From Leptospira sanjuanensis (GTDB taxonomy: Bacteria > Spirochaetota > Leptospiria > Leptospirales > Leptospiraceae): a stretch of DNA of 64,000 nucleotides. The stretch covers positions 2,837,501 through 2,901,500 of the forward strand of contig NZ_JAIZBH010000001.1 in assembly GCF_022267375.1 (NCBI RefSeq), read 5' to 3'. The notes below the pieces were generated by a model, which worked only from the letters and a program-made list of their open reading frames with translations, had not been told where the DNA came from and did no database searches. Made by a program: the position numbers and the translations under genes. The first letter of the stretch is position 1. Each line of letters opens with the position of its first letter. Shown here in pieces: positions 24,936 to 38,084 of this stretch.

Positions 24936-27900
24936 TTATTTTTTGGGAAGAATCACATGAAAGATAGTTCTACCCGGTTCCGATTCGAGCTCGATTCTTC
25001 CTTCGTGTTTTTTTACGATCCTTCTGGAAATATCCAAACCTAAGCCGCTTCCTTCTCCCGGTCCTTTGGTCGTAAAAAACGGATCGAATATCTTTTCTCG
25101 CACGTCGGACGGAATCCCGGGTCCATTGTCTTGAATGGAAACCTTGACTTCGTCCTTTCGATCTCCGATGGAAATTTTGATCTTTCCTTTAAACCGCATC
25201 GCCTGCAACGCGTTGTAGATGAGATTGGTCCAAACCTGCACAAGATCGTCCGGATAGGCTTCGATCGTAGGTCGGGTCGGAAAGTCCAATTCCACATCCA
25301 CACCGCTTTTGATTTTATTATGATAGATCGTTAGAACGGTTTCGATGTTCTCCGCAAGATCGGTGAGAACCTTTCCTCTGCTTTCCTCCGTATCGATATG
25401 CGCGTAGTTTTTAAGAGCATATACGATTTTGGAAGTACGGTCCACCGCCAATCGGATCGATAGGATATTTCGATACGTATGAATTTCTTCCAATGCGAAT
25501 TTGATCAACGGATAACGCGCCGGATCGGAAAACAATGGGGAGAATTCTTCCAATGCAAGTGGAAGTCCGTTGTCCAAAAGGCGATCCGCAATATCGTGCG
25601 GATTCTCGAATCCCAACTCGATCAACTTCGATTTGATCGAAGCCATCGCGGCCTTTTTGTTTTCTCGGGATAACATCGCTTCCTTACTTTCGATCCCTCT
25701 GCGGATCAATTCCGAAAGATCGTGAATGAATTCCGAACTCGCCTTCCCGAACTCGGGACTCAACGTTTCCATTCGATCCGCGGAAGAATTCAAATACGCG
25801 CGGAGTTCGCCGCTGAGGGCCGCGATTGCGCCTAACGGGTTGTTGATCTCGTGTGCGATCCCCGCGACGAGTTGTCCGAGCGCGGCCATTTTTTCGGAAA
25901 GAATCAGTTGTTCCTGAGTTTTCTGAAGATTCTCCAAAGCCTTTGCCAATTCGGAAGTTCTCACCTTGACGGCCTTTTCCAATTCTTCCTTGGCTTCCTT
26001 TCTTTCCGCATTCAATAAAAGCTGAGTGACTTGTTCGGCGACCGTGACGACGAATTGTTTTTCATATCCTTTCCAACGTCTCTGTTCTCCGCGGTGTTCG
26101 AGACAAACTACCCCTTTGATTTTCCCCCGAAGAAAAAAAGGCGCGTCGAGAAGAGAACTGATCCCGTTCGGTTTGCTATACGTTTCCGCAAGTTCGGCAG
26201 TTCGCGGATCGTGAATCACATCGGACGCGTCCACGAAACGATCGCTTCGAATCGCCTCGAAATAAGTCGGATAATCGGACATGTCCAATTCGACCCGAGA
26301 CATATAAGTCTGATCTTTCCGATCCCAACCCGCAAACATCGTCCATAGGTTCGGGTTTTCTTTCGGAAAGATCCAGATTCCGACCCGGTCGCAATCCGCC
26401 ACTTCCGATACCATAAGAACGATTTTTTTCATTCCGGCTTCGAGATCTCCGGACGCGAATTCCGAATCGGTCGCTATCTCCATCAGCGCCTGCGCGTGTA
26501 AGGCGATTCTTCTTGTTTGTTCCTCGCGTTCCCTTGTGGCGATCTTTTGTTGAGTTATATCTCTTGTGATCGCGATGGCGATCGGTTCCTCACCGATCTT
26601 AATTCGTCTTGCGGAAAACAGAGTATCGACGACCTCTCCGCTTTTCTTTTTGAATTGAACTTCGTAATCTCGGATGATTCCTTCGTCTCTGAGAATCGAG
26701 ACGACCTTATCCCTTTCCCGAGGATCGTTCCAGATGCCTATGTCGATCGGAATGTTATCGATCACTTCCTCTTTGGTATATTCGAGCATCTCGGAGAAGC
26801 GTTCGTTGACTTGAACGTAACTTCCATCGGAAAGATTGTTGATCGTAATCGTATCGGGATTCATCTCGAAGATCATTTCGAACAGATCCTTGCTTTCCTG
26901 CATCTTTGCGAAATATTCATTCCGTTCGAGCTCCATCGCTTTTTTATCCGTTACGTCGATGAGGAGCGCGAGCAGCATCGGTTTTCCGTCCAACTGGAAA
27001 ACTCTGTTTCCCGATAATACGTGTTTCACGGTCCCGTCCGAGGTTTGAATCGTGGCCTCGAGGCTCGCGGTCCAACCTTTTTCCTCCAATTCCTTTTTGA
27101 GTTTTGCCCGATCGATCGGAGTTCTCCAGATTCCGAGTTCCATCGAAGACTTTCCGATGATCTGTTCTCTCGTATAACCGATCAGATCGCAATAAGACTG
27201 ATTGATCTGTCGATAAATTCCGGTTTCCAATTCGGAAAGGGAGACCGCTGCGGGCGTGAGTTGAAAGAGTTTTTCAAAAAGGTCTTTGCTCAGACGAAGT
27301 TCTTCGTCCAATCTTCTTCGGTCTTCCTCCGACTTTTTCTTTTCGGAGATGTCGGTCGCAAGAGAGATAACCTGCTTTCGTCCGTTGATTTCTATGATTC
27401 TCGCCGAATAAAGAATCGGAACGATTTCCCCGTCCGAAGCTTGATAAACGGATTCGAGATTTTTCACTTCTCCCGTTTTGGAAAGAGCTTCGTAGACTTC
27501 GGCTCTGAAATTTCCGGACTTATCCCAGATATGAATTTCGGGAGTCGTCTTGCCGATCACTTCTTCCCGAGTGCGTTTTGCCATTTCGAGAAATCGTTCG
27601 TTTACGTCGACGATCGTCTTTTCCTCCCAATCGGTGACGACTAACGCGGAAGGAACGAGCTGAAACAATTTCTGAAAGAGGCTTTTGTTTTTTTCGAGTT
27701 CCTGTGCGAGATTTTCCAGATTGGAGGCCGATTCCCTGAGATCGGAAATATCGTGACCGATGGAAAGAATTTTTTTCTCCCCGAAGGATTCGATCATTCT
27801 CGCGGAAAATAAGATCGTCTTAATCGCGCCGCTGAAAGTTTTCAACTTAACTTCAAGGTTTTGTACGATTCCTTTCTCCCTCAAATTTTGAAAAATCAAA

Positions 27901-28907
27901 GCCCGATCGTCGAGGTTGTAGTAAAACCCGAGATCGAGAGGGGTTTTATTCAATACTTCCTCTTTTGTTTTGCCTAAGTATTCCAAAAACCTTTCGTTTA
28001 CTTCTAAATACGTACCGTCCTCTTTCGACAACGTAATCGCGGACGGATTCATCCGAAAGATCTGACTGAGGATCTCTTCCTTTTCACGGACCTCGTCCAA
28101 AAGTTTTTGTTTTTCCCGTTCTTCCTTGATCCGATCCGTCATCGGAACGGTGATGCTTAAAAGAGCGGTCTTTCCTTTGTATTCGATCGGCTGCGCGGAA
28201 AAGAGCGCCCAAAATTCCTTTCCTTTCGTGGTTCGAAACGGAATCTCCACTCCGTCCACGAACCCGTCGCGTTTCATGATCGAGACGATCGTTTCTCGAA
28301 CCTGCGGCGAAAACCAAACGCCGAGTTCCAAGGTGGTCTTTCCTACGAGTTGATCGTGGTCGTATTCGATCTGTTCGCCGAACTTGCGGTTTACTTCGAG
28401 AAGTTTTCCCGATCCGATTTCGGAGATCGCCATCGGAAACGGATTGAGAACGAAAATTCTCCGCAGAGCTTCCCAGCCTTCCTTAATTTCATCGTATAAT
28501 TTTTCGCGGACTTCTTCGTTTCGTTTTTGTTCGGAGATGTCGCGGATGATTCCCCAAATCGCGACCGGTTTTTTGGAATCGTCCTGAAGCACGTACGTCT
28601 TGACGCAGATCGGAATCGGACTTCCGTTCTTACGAACGTATTCTTTTTCGAATTCCTGAGAATAACCGGAAGAAAGAAGATTCTCTTCGAAAATTTTTTG
28701 TTCCACCGAATTCCAATGGGAAGGAATTAAGGACCAAAAGCTCATTCTCTGCAGTTCTTCCAGAGAATAACCGGTAAGAATCTGAAAGGCCGGATTCGCT
28801 TCCAAAAAATTTCCTTCAAGATTTGCGATCGCGATTCCGTCCCGACTGGTTTCGAAAATCTGCCGAAAGAATTCGGAATTAAGCAAATTTGAATCTAAGG
28901 TTTTCAT
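24936..28907 (-). CDS. Soluble histidine kinase with six PAS domains and a GAF domain
   Basis: The 1323-residue protein has no membrane helix. Six PAS domains follow each other (about residues 10-130, 150-265, 275-395, 405-525, 535-655 and 665-785), several carrying a recurring [16 protein letters not shown] opening and LGIW-type turn, evidence of internal duplication. A GAF domain follows (about 800-965). The HisKA phospho-site is His1019 in [14 protein letters not shown]; the ATPase domain has [16 protein letters not shown] and [12 protein letters not shown]. The two dimerisation helices are separated by about 130 residues, far more than usual. No receiver gene is adjacent, so it is an orphan kinase. 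Confidence 0.9.
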   Translation of the reverse strand: MKTLDSNLLNSEFFRQIFETSRDGIAIANLEGNFLEANPAFQILTGYSLEELQRMSFWSLIPSHWNSVEQKIFEENLLSSGYSQEFEKEYVRKNGSPIPICVKTYVLQDDSKKPVAIWGIIRDISEQKRNEEVREKLYDEIKEGWEALRRIFVLNPFPMAISEIGSGKLLEVNRKFGEQIEYDHDQLVGKTTLELGVWFSPQVRETIVSIMKRDGFVDGVEIPFRTTKGKEFWALFSAQPIEYKGKTALLSITVPMTDRIKEEREKQKLLDEVREKEEILSQIFRMNPSAITLSKEDGTYLEVNERFLEYLGKTKEEVLNKTPLDLGFYYNLDDRALIFQNLREKGIVQNLEVKLKTFSGAIKTILFSARMIESFGEKKILSIGHDISDLRESASNLENLAQELEKNKSLFQKLFQLVPSALVVTDWEEKTIVDVNERFLEMAKRTREEVIGKTTPEIHIWDKSGNFRAEVYEALSKTGEVKNLESVYQASDGEIVPILYSARIIEINGRKQVISLATDISEKKKSEEDRRRLDEELRLSKDLFEKLFQLTPAAVSLSELETGIYRQINQSYCDLIGYTREQIIGKSSMELGIWRTPIDRAKLKKELEEKGWTASLEATIQTSDGTVKHVLSGNRVFQLDGKPMLLALLIDVTDKKAMELERNEYFAKMQESKDLFEMIFEMNPDTITINNLSDGSYVQVNERFSEMLEYTKEEVIDNIPIDIGIWNDPRERDKVVSILRDEGIIRDYEVQFKKKSGEVVDTLFSARRIKIGEEPIAIAITRDITQQKIATREREEQTRRIALHAQALMEIATDSEFASGDLEAGMKKIVLMVSEVADCDRVGIWIFPKENPNLWTMFAGWDRKDQTYMSRVELDMSDYPTYFEAIRSDRFVDASDVIHDPRTAELAETYSKPNGISSLLDAPFFLRGKIKGVVCLEHRGEQRRWKGYEKQFVVTVAEQVTQLLLNAERKEAKEELEKAVKVRTSELAKALENLQKTQEQLILSEKMAALGQLVAGIAHEINNPLGAIAALSGELRAYLNSSADRMETLSPEFGKASSEFIHDLSELIRRGIESKEAMLSRENKKAAMASIKSKLIELGFENPHDIADRLLDNGLPLALEEFSPLFSDPARYPLIKFALEEIHTYRNILSIRLAVDRTSKIVYALKNYAHIDTEESRGKVLTDLAENIETVLTIYHNKIKSGVDVELDFPTRPTIEAYPDDLVQVWTNLIYNALQAMRFKGKIKISIGDRKDEVKVSIQDNGPGIPSDVREKIFDPFFTTKGPGEGSGLGLDISRRIVKKHEGRIELESEPGRTIFHVILPKK

Positions 28908-29021
28908 GGGTCGGGCGACGTTTCCGCTTCTATTTAAAAGACGTTTAAATATTAAAGAGAACTCGGAAAAGGAAAAACCATTTTACCTAAGATTTTCTAT
29001 TTTTTCGCGCTTCGGTTTCGT

Positions 29022-30146
29022 TTACGGACCGGTAACGCAGCGAAGATACCAGTTCGAACTTTTTCCATTCCCGCCCATAAGCCCGCTCGTAAAGAAAATC
29101 GCAAATCCGTAGGTCAGATTGTTTCTCGCCGTGGACGAACTCCAATAGTATTGGGAAACGGTTCCCGGAAAATACGTCGAACTGATCGCAGGAGTAACAC
29201 CGGAATAATCCACGATGCTCAGAAGTTCGTTGATGTTCGGCAATCTCCAACTTTTTCCCGCGAGAGAAAGAGAGGTGCAATAACTAAGCGCACCTTGCCA
29301 AGTGTTCGTTCCGCCCGAACCCGCACCGCCTTGCCAAATCAAACCGGTTCGATTGTCCGTAACGGTTCCATCACCGTTGTTCGTGTAAGAAGGCGTGGAG
29401 AGGGAAGTTCCCGAAACGCAGCGAACTCCATACGGACTGATTCCGTAATTCAACTGATCGTAAAAACCCGCGTTGATTTGAATATGCCAGCCCGTTGTGG
29501 AAGGGCTTCCCGAATACGGAGTATCGGAAATAAAATTCACGCTCGGGCTTCCCGGAAACGCGGAAGAATCCACGGCCGTATTGCTTTCGATATTCGCGAA
29601 TCGTTCGAGTTCGAAGATCGAAGGCATCCTCCAAGTGGTGATTCCCGCATATCCCGCCCCCGAGTTTTGCGCGTTCAACGCCGCACAATAAGTCGGCGCG
29701 CTTGCGTACGTAGTCGCGGTCGCGGTTCCAGTCGAGCAAGAAGGTCCGCTCAATCCTTCGGCACAGGTTTTCCAAATAAGACCGCGCACCGCATCCAAGG
29801 TCGTATAATCGTTCGTATAAACCGAGTGAGCCGTGGGACCGATATAACTTCTGTTAGACGGAAGATCCAGGAAGTCACCGTCCTGACGCGGATAGGTTCC
29901 GTTACCGCAGGAGATATTGGTGGTTGTATCGTAACAGAGCGTTTGTCCCGTATCGGAAATCTTATCCGGAAAAATCGACGGTGGAATCGGAGGAAATACG
30001 CAGGAAGAATTTTGCCCGAGAGCGCAGCGAACGATCACGCTGTCCCACCAAGCCTTGGAATACGGGATTTCGGGATTGTATGGTTCCTTTCCGGGATCAC
30101 AGGCGATCAAAAACAAAAGCACGGATAAAAGAAGAACCCGGTTCAT
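29022..30146 (-). CDS. DUF1566 (Lcl C-terminal-like) lipoprotein, two domains
   Basis: The 374-residue protein has a lipoprotein signal ending FLIACDPG. It contains two DUF1566 units. The first (about residues 85-245) has LDAVRGLIWKTC and TTWRMPSIFELERFANIES; the second (about 250-373) has VTDNRTGLIWQGG, SWRLPNINELLSIVDY, YYWSSSTARN and WYLRCVTG. The W-R-[ML]-P-x-I-x-E-L signature is diagnostic. Such proteins are exported adhesin-like or sensory surface proteins, common in Leptospira; the ligand is unknown. It is a single-gene unit. Confidence 0.85.
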   Translation of the reverse strand: MNRVLLLSVLLFLIACDPGKEPYNPEIPYSKAWWDSVIVRCALGQNSSCVFPPIPPSIFPDKISDTGQTLCYDTTTNISCGNGTYPRQDGDFLDLPSNRSYIGPTAHSVYTNDYTTLDAVRGLIWKTCAEGLSGPSCSTGTATATTYASAPTYCAALNAQNSGAGYAGITTWRMPSIFELERFANIESNTAVDSSAFPGSPSVNFISDTPYSGSPSTTGWHIQINAGFYDQLNYGISPYGVRCVSGTSLSTPSYTNNGDGTVTDNRTGLIWQGGAGSGGTNTWQGALSYCTSLSLAGKSWRLPNINELLSIVDYSGVTPAISSTYFPGTVSQYYWSSSTARNNLTYGFAIFFTSGLMGGNGKSSNWYLRCVTGP

Positions 30147-30361
30147 ACTTCTATTTTAGCCGACCCGCCAAAAAGACGGTCAACATTTTTTTGACAAACG
30201 AAAATTTTAAACCGACATCGGTCTTTTTATAATTTCGAACTGTCGAAAAACCGCGGCAATTCGGCAAGAAAAAACTTAAACGTGTCTTTCTTTTTGCCGA
30301 AATGGGCGCGTTGTACGTTCCCGAAAATTCGATGTGTACCGATCGGAAAGACTTCTACGGA

Positions 30362-31777
<1,416 letters not shown>

Positions 31778-31838
31778 TTTCCGTTTCCTCCCGATATTAG
31801 ACTCCCGTTGAGCCTACTTCGTCTCTCAAGTGCCAGAA

Positions 31839-31860
31839 TCCGCAGGCGAGCGCCTGCGGA
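31839..31860. other. Near-perfect hairpin between ahpC and sufB
   Basis: TCCGCAGGCG (31839-31848) and CGCCTGCGGA (31851-31860) pair over 10 bp around a 2-nt centre. On the mRNA it lies between the ahpC stop and the sufB ribosome site. No T-run follows in the direction of transcription, so it fits an mRNA processing or stabilising element better than a full terminator. Confidence 0.7.
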
Positions 31861-31879
31861 CAGAAAAAAATCCGTGAAC

Positions 31880-32461
<582 letters not shown>

Positions 32462-32541
32462 TTTGTCTCTCCTTTTGAATTTTGATTTTGAAACTTAGAC
32501 CCTTCCATACTATCGGCTTCCCCCCCGGAAGCAAATATTTT

Positions 32542-32556
32542 TTAGAATCATTCTAA
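32542..32556. promoter_or_regulatory. Fur/PerR-type operator upstream of ahpC
   Basis: TTAGAATCATTCTAA is a perfect 7-1-7 inverted repeat, the architecture of PerR and Fur boxes. A further half-site (CAATTCTAA) follows at 32565-32573. Read on the minus strand, a TTGAAA-like -35 lies beside it and the palindrome covers the spacer and -10 region, so binding would block ahpC transcription. PerR is an established Leptospira peroxide regulator; that it binds here is inference. Confidence 0.75.
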
Positions 32557-32703
32557 TTTTTTTTCAATTCTAAAAAATGGACGGAACTCCGGCCCCCGCG
32601 CTGAAGAAGCAGATTCCGTCGGATTCAAGTCGTATGAGTTCCCACATTTTTCCCGAAAATGCCGAATCTTCTTGGGAACAAAGAAAACCCAGGGTCCGTC
32701 CCG

Positions 32704-32725
32704 ATTTGTGGGAACTACCACAAAT
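32704..32725. repeat. Hairpin repeat, GAACTA-loop family
   Basis: ATTTGTGG and CCACAAAT (32704-32711 and 32718-32725) pair over 8 bp around the loop GAACTA. An inverted, degenerate partner (GTATGAGTTCCCACA) lies at 32632-32646. The same loop with a different stem occurs at 7848-8020. Confidence 0.7.
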
Positions 32726-33253
32726 TTAAGAAACCGGCAAGGCTTCCCATTCCGGTCGTAAAATGCTCATCTCAAATCCGGACCAAAACCCGTCCTTGAA
32801 TCGAACGAAATCCCGGTTTAAACCTTCGATCCGAAATCCGACTCCGACATTCTGATAACAGGCGATTGCGGCCGGTTAAAATCATACACGTTCAAAGCTA
32901 CCCGGTGCAATCCGAGATCCGTAAAACGAATCCGCAAAAGAAGTTTAACCAATTCCTTGCCCATCGCTTTTCCACGCGACTCGGACTTGCCGATCAAAAG
33001 CCGCGACAAACGAGCGGACTCCTGTTCCAAGTTGATCGAGGCAAGTTCGCAATAACCGATCCTTTCATCGGAACTTGTTTCAATCATGCGAAATGCCTTA
33101 CGATCGACGGCCCGGAGATTCTCCAGAAGCTGTTCTTCGGTTAAAGGAAAACGAAACTTAGGACCGGAAAATTGCGGCAACGACTCCTTGAGTATCTACC
33201 CGGGAAATCAACAGGGGAATATCGTTGGTCTCGAACGGTTCTAATCGTATCAT
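32726..33253 (-). pseudogene. GNAT acetyltransferase, broken by two frameshifts
   Basis: Joining three reading frames rebuilds a complete GNAT N-acetyltransferase of about 175 residues. Frame one starts at ATG 33253 (MIRLEPFETNDIPLLISRVD); near 33185 one extra base moves to a second frame (QFSGPKFRFPLTEEQLLENL through the acetyl-CoA loop region KSESRGKAMGKELVKLL to NVYDFNRP); near 32874 one base is missing, moving to a third frame (IACYQNVGVGFRIEG) that ends at 32726. The conserved N-x-x-A-x-x-x-Y-x-x-x-G-F helix is cut by the second shift. Either the gene has decayed or the assembly has two indels here. A 120-residue fragment (32818-33180) remains open. Confidence 0.85.
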
Positions 33254-33302
33254 GACATACGGAAGAATTCTCGAAAAAGAATTTTAGAAAAGTCTAATTT
33301 TT

Positions 33303-33728
33303 ATGGAAACAGCGCTTTTGATTCTTCTTTGCTGCACGACCTTGATCGGACCCAGAACCGGAGTCTACGACAAGGAACTCAACTATTGTTCTCCGAGACC
33401 GAACTGCGTCTCCAGTCAAAGTTCTTCGTATAACTTCATCCATCACATAGAACCCTTCCGCTACAAAGAAGAAAAGGAAGAAGCCTTTCAAAAACTCAAA
33501 GAAAAACTCGAACAGGCCGACCGCGTCAGCGTTTTGGAAGTCGACGGTTATTATATCAAAACCCGCTTTTATACCAGGGTTTTTCATTTCCCGGACACGG
33601 TGGAATTCTTATTTGATGAGAATGACAAGGTCGTTCAGATCCGCTCGGAATCCATCCTAGGTTTGTTTGATTTTCTTGCGAACCGAAGAAGGATGAACAA
33701 CCTCCGCGAAGAACTCGGCTGGGAATGA
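33303..33728 (+). CDS. DUF1499-family exported protein
   Basis: The 141-residue protein has a short hydrophobic N-terminus (about residues 1-17) and the full DUF1499 signature: CSPRPNCVSSQ near residue 29, HIEPFRYK near 48, VDGYYIKTRFYTRVFHFPDTVEFLFDE near 80-106 and IRSESILGLFDFLANRRRM near 112. The family is widespread and uncharacterised; members are usually lipoproteins or periplasmic. The start ATG at 33303 has a poor ribosome site. It is divergent from the GNAT pseudogene, with a 49-bp spacer. Confidence 0.85.
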   Translation: METALLILLCCTTLIGPRTGVYDKELNYCSPRPNCVSSQSSSYNFIHHIEPFRYKEEKEEAFQKLKEKLEQADRVSVLEVDGYYIKTRFYTRVFHFPDTVEFLFDENDKVVQIRSESILGLFDFLANRRRMNNLREELGWE

Positions 33729-34038
33729 AAAACACGAAGTCGTTTAACAAAAATTAAATCGTTACTTACAGCTTGTCCCGAAACTTATTTCTACTTGGAT
33801 CGAAAGACAAACTCCAAGTTCCCATCCCTGACACTGCGATCCGTAGAGAGCAGTGTCGCTGAGTTTCTCACTGCGATCCGTAGAGAGCAGTGGCGCTGAG
33901 TTTCTCACTGCGATCCGTAGAGAGCAGTGGCGCTGAGTTTTCTTTGGAACAGGATCTGATAAAGCGCCGGAAGCGCTAAATTCTAAAAAGCTTTTGTCAC
34001 GGATTCCCTTTTTACAAACTTCCGCCGATCTCTCCGTC
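33729..34038. other. Non-coding spacer with hairpin repeats
   Basis: No gene is seen. The middle holds the 37-bp tandem hairpin array listed separately. At 33964-33977 a short AGCGC/GCGCT hairpin could act as a weak terminator for the lipoprotein gene at 34039. Confidence 0.6.
33832..33942. repeat. 37-bp tandem repeat of hairpins, three copies
   Basis: Units start at 33832, 33869 and 33906. Each contains the perfect stem CACTGC/GCAGTG around the 12-nt loop GATCCGTAGAGA and the tail GCTGAGTTT. Only one base differs between copies (GTGTCGC in the first, GTGGCGC in the others). A single related copy with a different stem lies at 7700-7725. Confidence 0.93.
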
Positions 34039-34935
34039 TTACGGACTTGCGTCCACTTCTTCGATTTTCAGATCGTCGTTGTAAACCGTTCCGCTCGAAA
34101 TGCTGGGCGGCGCGTATAAACCGAAATGCAATTGTGCGATCGTGTTTTTTCTGCAATACACTTTCGCTTCCGAAACGAGGGTTCCGTTCTGCCAAACTTT
34201 GACGTTCCCTTCTGGATTGGAAAAATCCAAATAGACTTTCAGCTCCACCCATTGCGACTTCGGAAACGATAACGAACTTGTTTGATACGAAGTTTGTTTC
34301 TGCCCCATCCAGGGAACGTGCATTAGATGAACAAACCCTTCGTTGTTTAAATTCACAAGAACGGGGCTGTTCCAATTATCGGAAGAATCATCCGCGATCG
34401 TCGCAAAGCTGAACCACTCGTTTTCCGGCTGCATCGTCCTCAAATTCATATCCAGCCAAACATTCATCGTGATCAAAACCGGAGTCACGAAACTTCCGCC
34501 GCTCGTCTTATGCAATTGTATCGTAGGATAACCGCGGTGATTGTTATTCACCAAAAGACTGCTCGCTGCATACGAAGAATACACCCAACCCTTGTGCGAC
34601 TTTGCTCCGGTCTTAACTTGTTCGGCCGAAAGATCGTGCGAACAGGAATTGTGATAGTTCTGCGGAACGATGTAGAAGTTTGAAAAATCGGAAACGGATT
34701 CAAAGGAAGTGAAGAATGTTCTCTTTGCTTGTGTTCTCGTCGCATTGGCCGCGGAAGAACACTGCGCTTGGTTATAGGCTCCGAGTAGGAGCAAGGTTTG
34801 CATTTGACTTTCATCCGAATCGGGACGACAGCCGATCGCTACAAATGAAAAAACCAAAAGACTCGCAAAAAGTCTTTTGGTTTTGGATTTCTTTCGGAAA
34901 GTCTCTTGATCAATTTCTTTCCAAATAGGTTTCAT
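34039..34935 (-). CDS. Lipoprotein with lectin/polysaccharide-lyase-like jelly-roll fold
   Basis: The 298-residue protein has a lipoprotein signal ending FSFVAIGCRPD. The mature part looks like a concanavalin-A-type sandwich related to polysaccharide-lyase (PL14-like) and LamG-type proteins: FFTSFESVSDF near residue 76, ENEWFSFATIADDSSDNW near 185, LVNLNNEGFVHLMHVP near 205 and FPKSQWVELKVYLDF near 230, then VKVWQNGTLVSEAKV. No catalytic residues are certain, so carbohydrate binding is as likely as cleavage. Single-gene unit. Confidence 0.6.
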   Translation of the reverse strand: MKPIWKEIDQETFRKKSKTKRLFASLLVFSFVAIGCRPDSDESQMQTLLLLGAYNQAQCSSAANATRTQAKRTFFTSFESVSDFSNFYIVPQNYHNSCSHDLSAEQVKTGAKSHKGWVYSSYAASSLLVNNNHRGYPTIQLHKTSGGSFVTPVLITMNVWLDMNLRTMQPENEWFSFATIADDSSDNWNSPVLVNLNNEGFVHLMHVPWMGQKQTSYQTSSLSFPKSQWVELKVYLDFSNPEGNVKVWQNGTLVSEAKVYCRKNTIAQLHFGLYAPPSISSGTVYNDDLKIEEVDASP

Positions 34936-35036
34936 GTTCTAACTCAACAATCCGACCGAATCGTTTTTTTCAGTTTCGGAATATTTTTCTTTCTATAGAT
35001 ACGATTTTAAAATCAGCTTTTTGATTCCGAAAACTT

Positions 35037-36761
<1,725 letters not shown>

Positions 36762-37182
36762 AGATTTTAAGGCGGCTAATGATAGCCTCTATCACATAGG
36801 TAGTCAAGTGTTTTCAAAAACGAGTCTGCGTTTACTTATATAAGTTTATAAAGTAAGCAGATGCGAAGATAATGTGAGTCAAAGCTCTTCTATTTTAGAG
36901 CAATTCTAAACGCAAAGAATAGCTTACACACATACAAAGGTCTATTCTAAAACGATTGAAGGAGCGTTCATTTATTTCTCGGAGGAAAAGAGATCGTATA
37001 CTCGTTTCCATGGATACTTTGTAAAAGATACGAATTTGAAATGCGCCTCAAGGGAAAAAAGAGACGCAGGAAATTTATTTCTTCGGTTTAAAAAGAGACT
37101 TCGATTTGGAATGATTTTAAATTCGTATTAAAAGGAGACGTAATCAAATCGAATAGAAATACGGAAGTGTTCGACAAGAATG
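36762..37182. other. Non-coding spacer upstream of the chemoreceptor
   Basis: No gene is seen in these 421 bp. It is AT-rich and holds a perfect palindrome ACTTATATAAGT (36833-36844), a Fur-like site at 36895-36909 and no clear terminator. Confidence 0.6.
36895..36909. promoter_or_regulatory. Imperfect Fur/PerR-like palindrome
   Basis: TTAGAGCAATTCTAA has the 7-1-7 layout of the ahpC operator, with 5 of 7 positions paired and an identical right arm ATTCTAA. It lies upstream of the chemoreceptor start at 36761. It is a weak match and may be chance in AT-rich DNA. Confidence 0.3.
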
Positions 37183-37842
37183 TCAAACCAAAGGCTTTTC
37201 GTTTCTCAAATCGCCTCGAAACGTCTTACCCATCACGTTCGGATAAAAGTCCTTCAGGCCTTGGATTACGAATTCGAACGGAAAGTCTTCGAAGACTCCT
37301 CTATGATTTACGTATTCCATAAACTTCTTCCCTTCTCCGTCGAACGAATGAAAGATCGTATCGTTTTTTCCGTCGAAGTCGAGAGGAGCGACTCCGAATC
37401 GTATGCAGAGTTCCTTGTCGAAAACGGGGGTGGCTTTGACCCAAACTCCGTCTATTAGAATTTCTGCATATCCGTGAAAAGCGAAAGTTGTCGTTCCAAG
37501 ATGACGGATCAAACGTTCGCTCGCAAGATGATTGACCACATCCGAAAATCCGATCCTCGAAGGGAAACCGAGAGCCCTTGCACCGGACGCAAAAAGAATC
37601 GACTTCGGAATACAATAGTTCTGTTTACTGTCCGCGATCGTACTCGACTTATAGGATTCTTTCCGATCGTTCACTTGATACGGATTGTATCGAATCTGAT
37701 CCCGAACCCCTAAATAAAATTCTGCAAGTTTTTCCAAGGGAGAATTTCCGGAGGAAGTGACGCGCTCTAAAAACTTCCGCACCGATTCGGAATCGTGATC
37801 GAGATAGTATGTGGATTTTAAAGTCGATTCCAGGGATTGCAT
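37183..37842 (-). CDS. Transglutaminase-like (cysteine protease fold) protein
   Basis: The 219-residue cytoplasmic protein has the transglutaminase-like core with the triad Cys77 (KQNYCIPKS), His123 (FAFHGYAEI) and Asp142 (KATPVFDKE). The GFPSRIGFSDV strand between them is typical. Such proteins may cleave or cross-link peptides; the substrate is unknown. No signal peptide is visible. Its ATG at 37842 lies in a 242-bp spacer shared with the divergent haem-YceI operon. Confidence 0.85.
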   Translation of the reverse strand: MQSLESTLKSTYYLDHDSESVRKFLERVTSSGNSPLEKLAEFYLGVRDQIRYNPYQVNDRKESYKSSTIADSKQNYCIPKSILFASGARALGFPSRIGFSDVVNHLASERLIRHLGTTTFAFHGYAEILIDGVWVKATPVFDKELCIRFGVAPLDFDGKNDTIFHSFDGEGKKFMEYVNHRGVFEDFPFEFVIQGLKDFYPNVMGKTFRGDLRNEKPLV

Positions 37843-37996
37843 GTTCGTACTCCGACTCGGATTTGCTTCTACTTACACTATTTTTTACGGGAACCTTCGC
37901 GTCCACTGCAATCGATCCTATAATCCGGAGAGTAAATTTGCGATTTTTCTTCCTGAAAATCGTGCGTATATTCTTGGAAATGCGAAATTATAAATT

Positions 37997-38026
37997 TTGA
38001 TTTTTGCGACGCAAATCCGTTATAAG
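37997..38026 (+). promoter_or_regulatory. Candidate promoter of the haem-YceI-DUF5777 operon with embedded palindrome
   Basis: TTGATT (37997-38002), an 18-bp spacer and TATAAG (38021-38026) make a plausible sigma-70 promoter about 60 bp before the ATG at 38085. The spacer holds the perfect palindrome TTTGCG-A-CGCAAA (38003-38015), positioned so that a bound repressor would block polymerase. Confidence 0.4.
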
Positions 38027-38084
38027 ATTGGAAATCGCGAACGGTATTCTATCTGTTGTAAATCCGTTTTCAAAGGAGAATGTT

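Noticed and set aside
29151..30128. 325-codon frame opposite the DUF1566 gene
   Set aside because: The minus-strand gene has a lipobox and two domain signatures; the antisense product is Arg-rich and featureless.
33270..33300. Second Fur box before the DUF1499 gene
   Set aside because: TTAGAAAAGTCTAA lacks the central spacing and arm pairing of the ahpC site; treated as chance.
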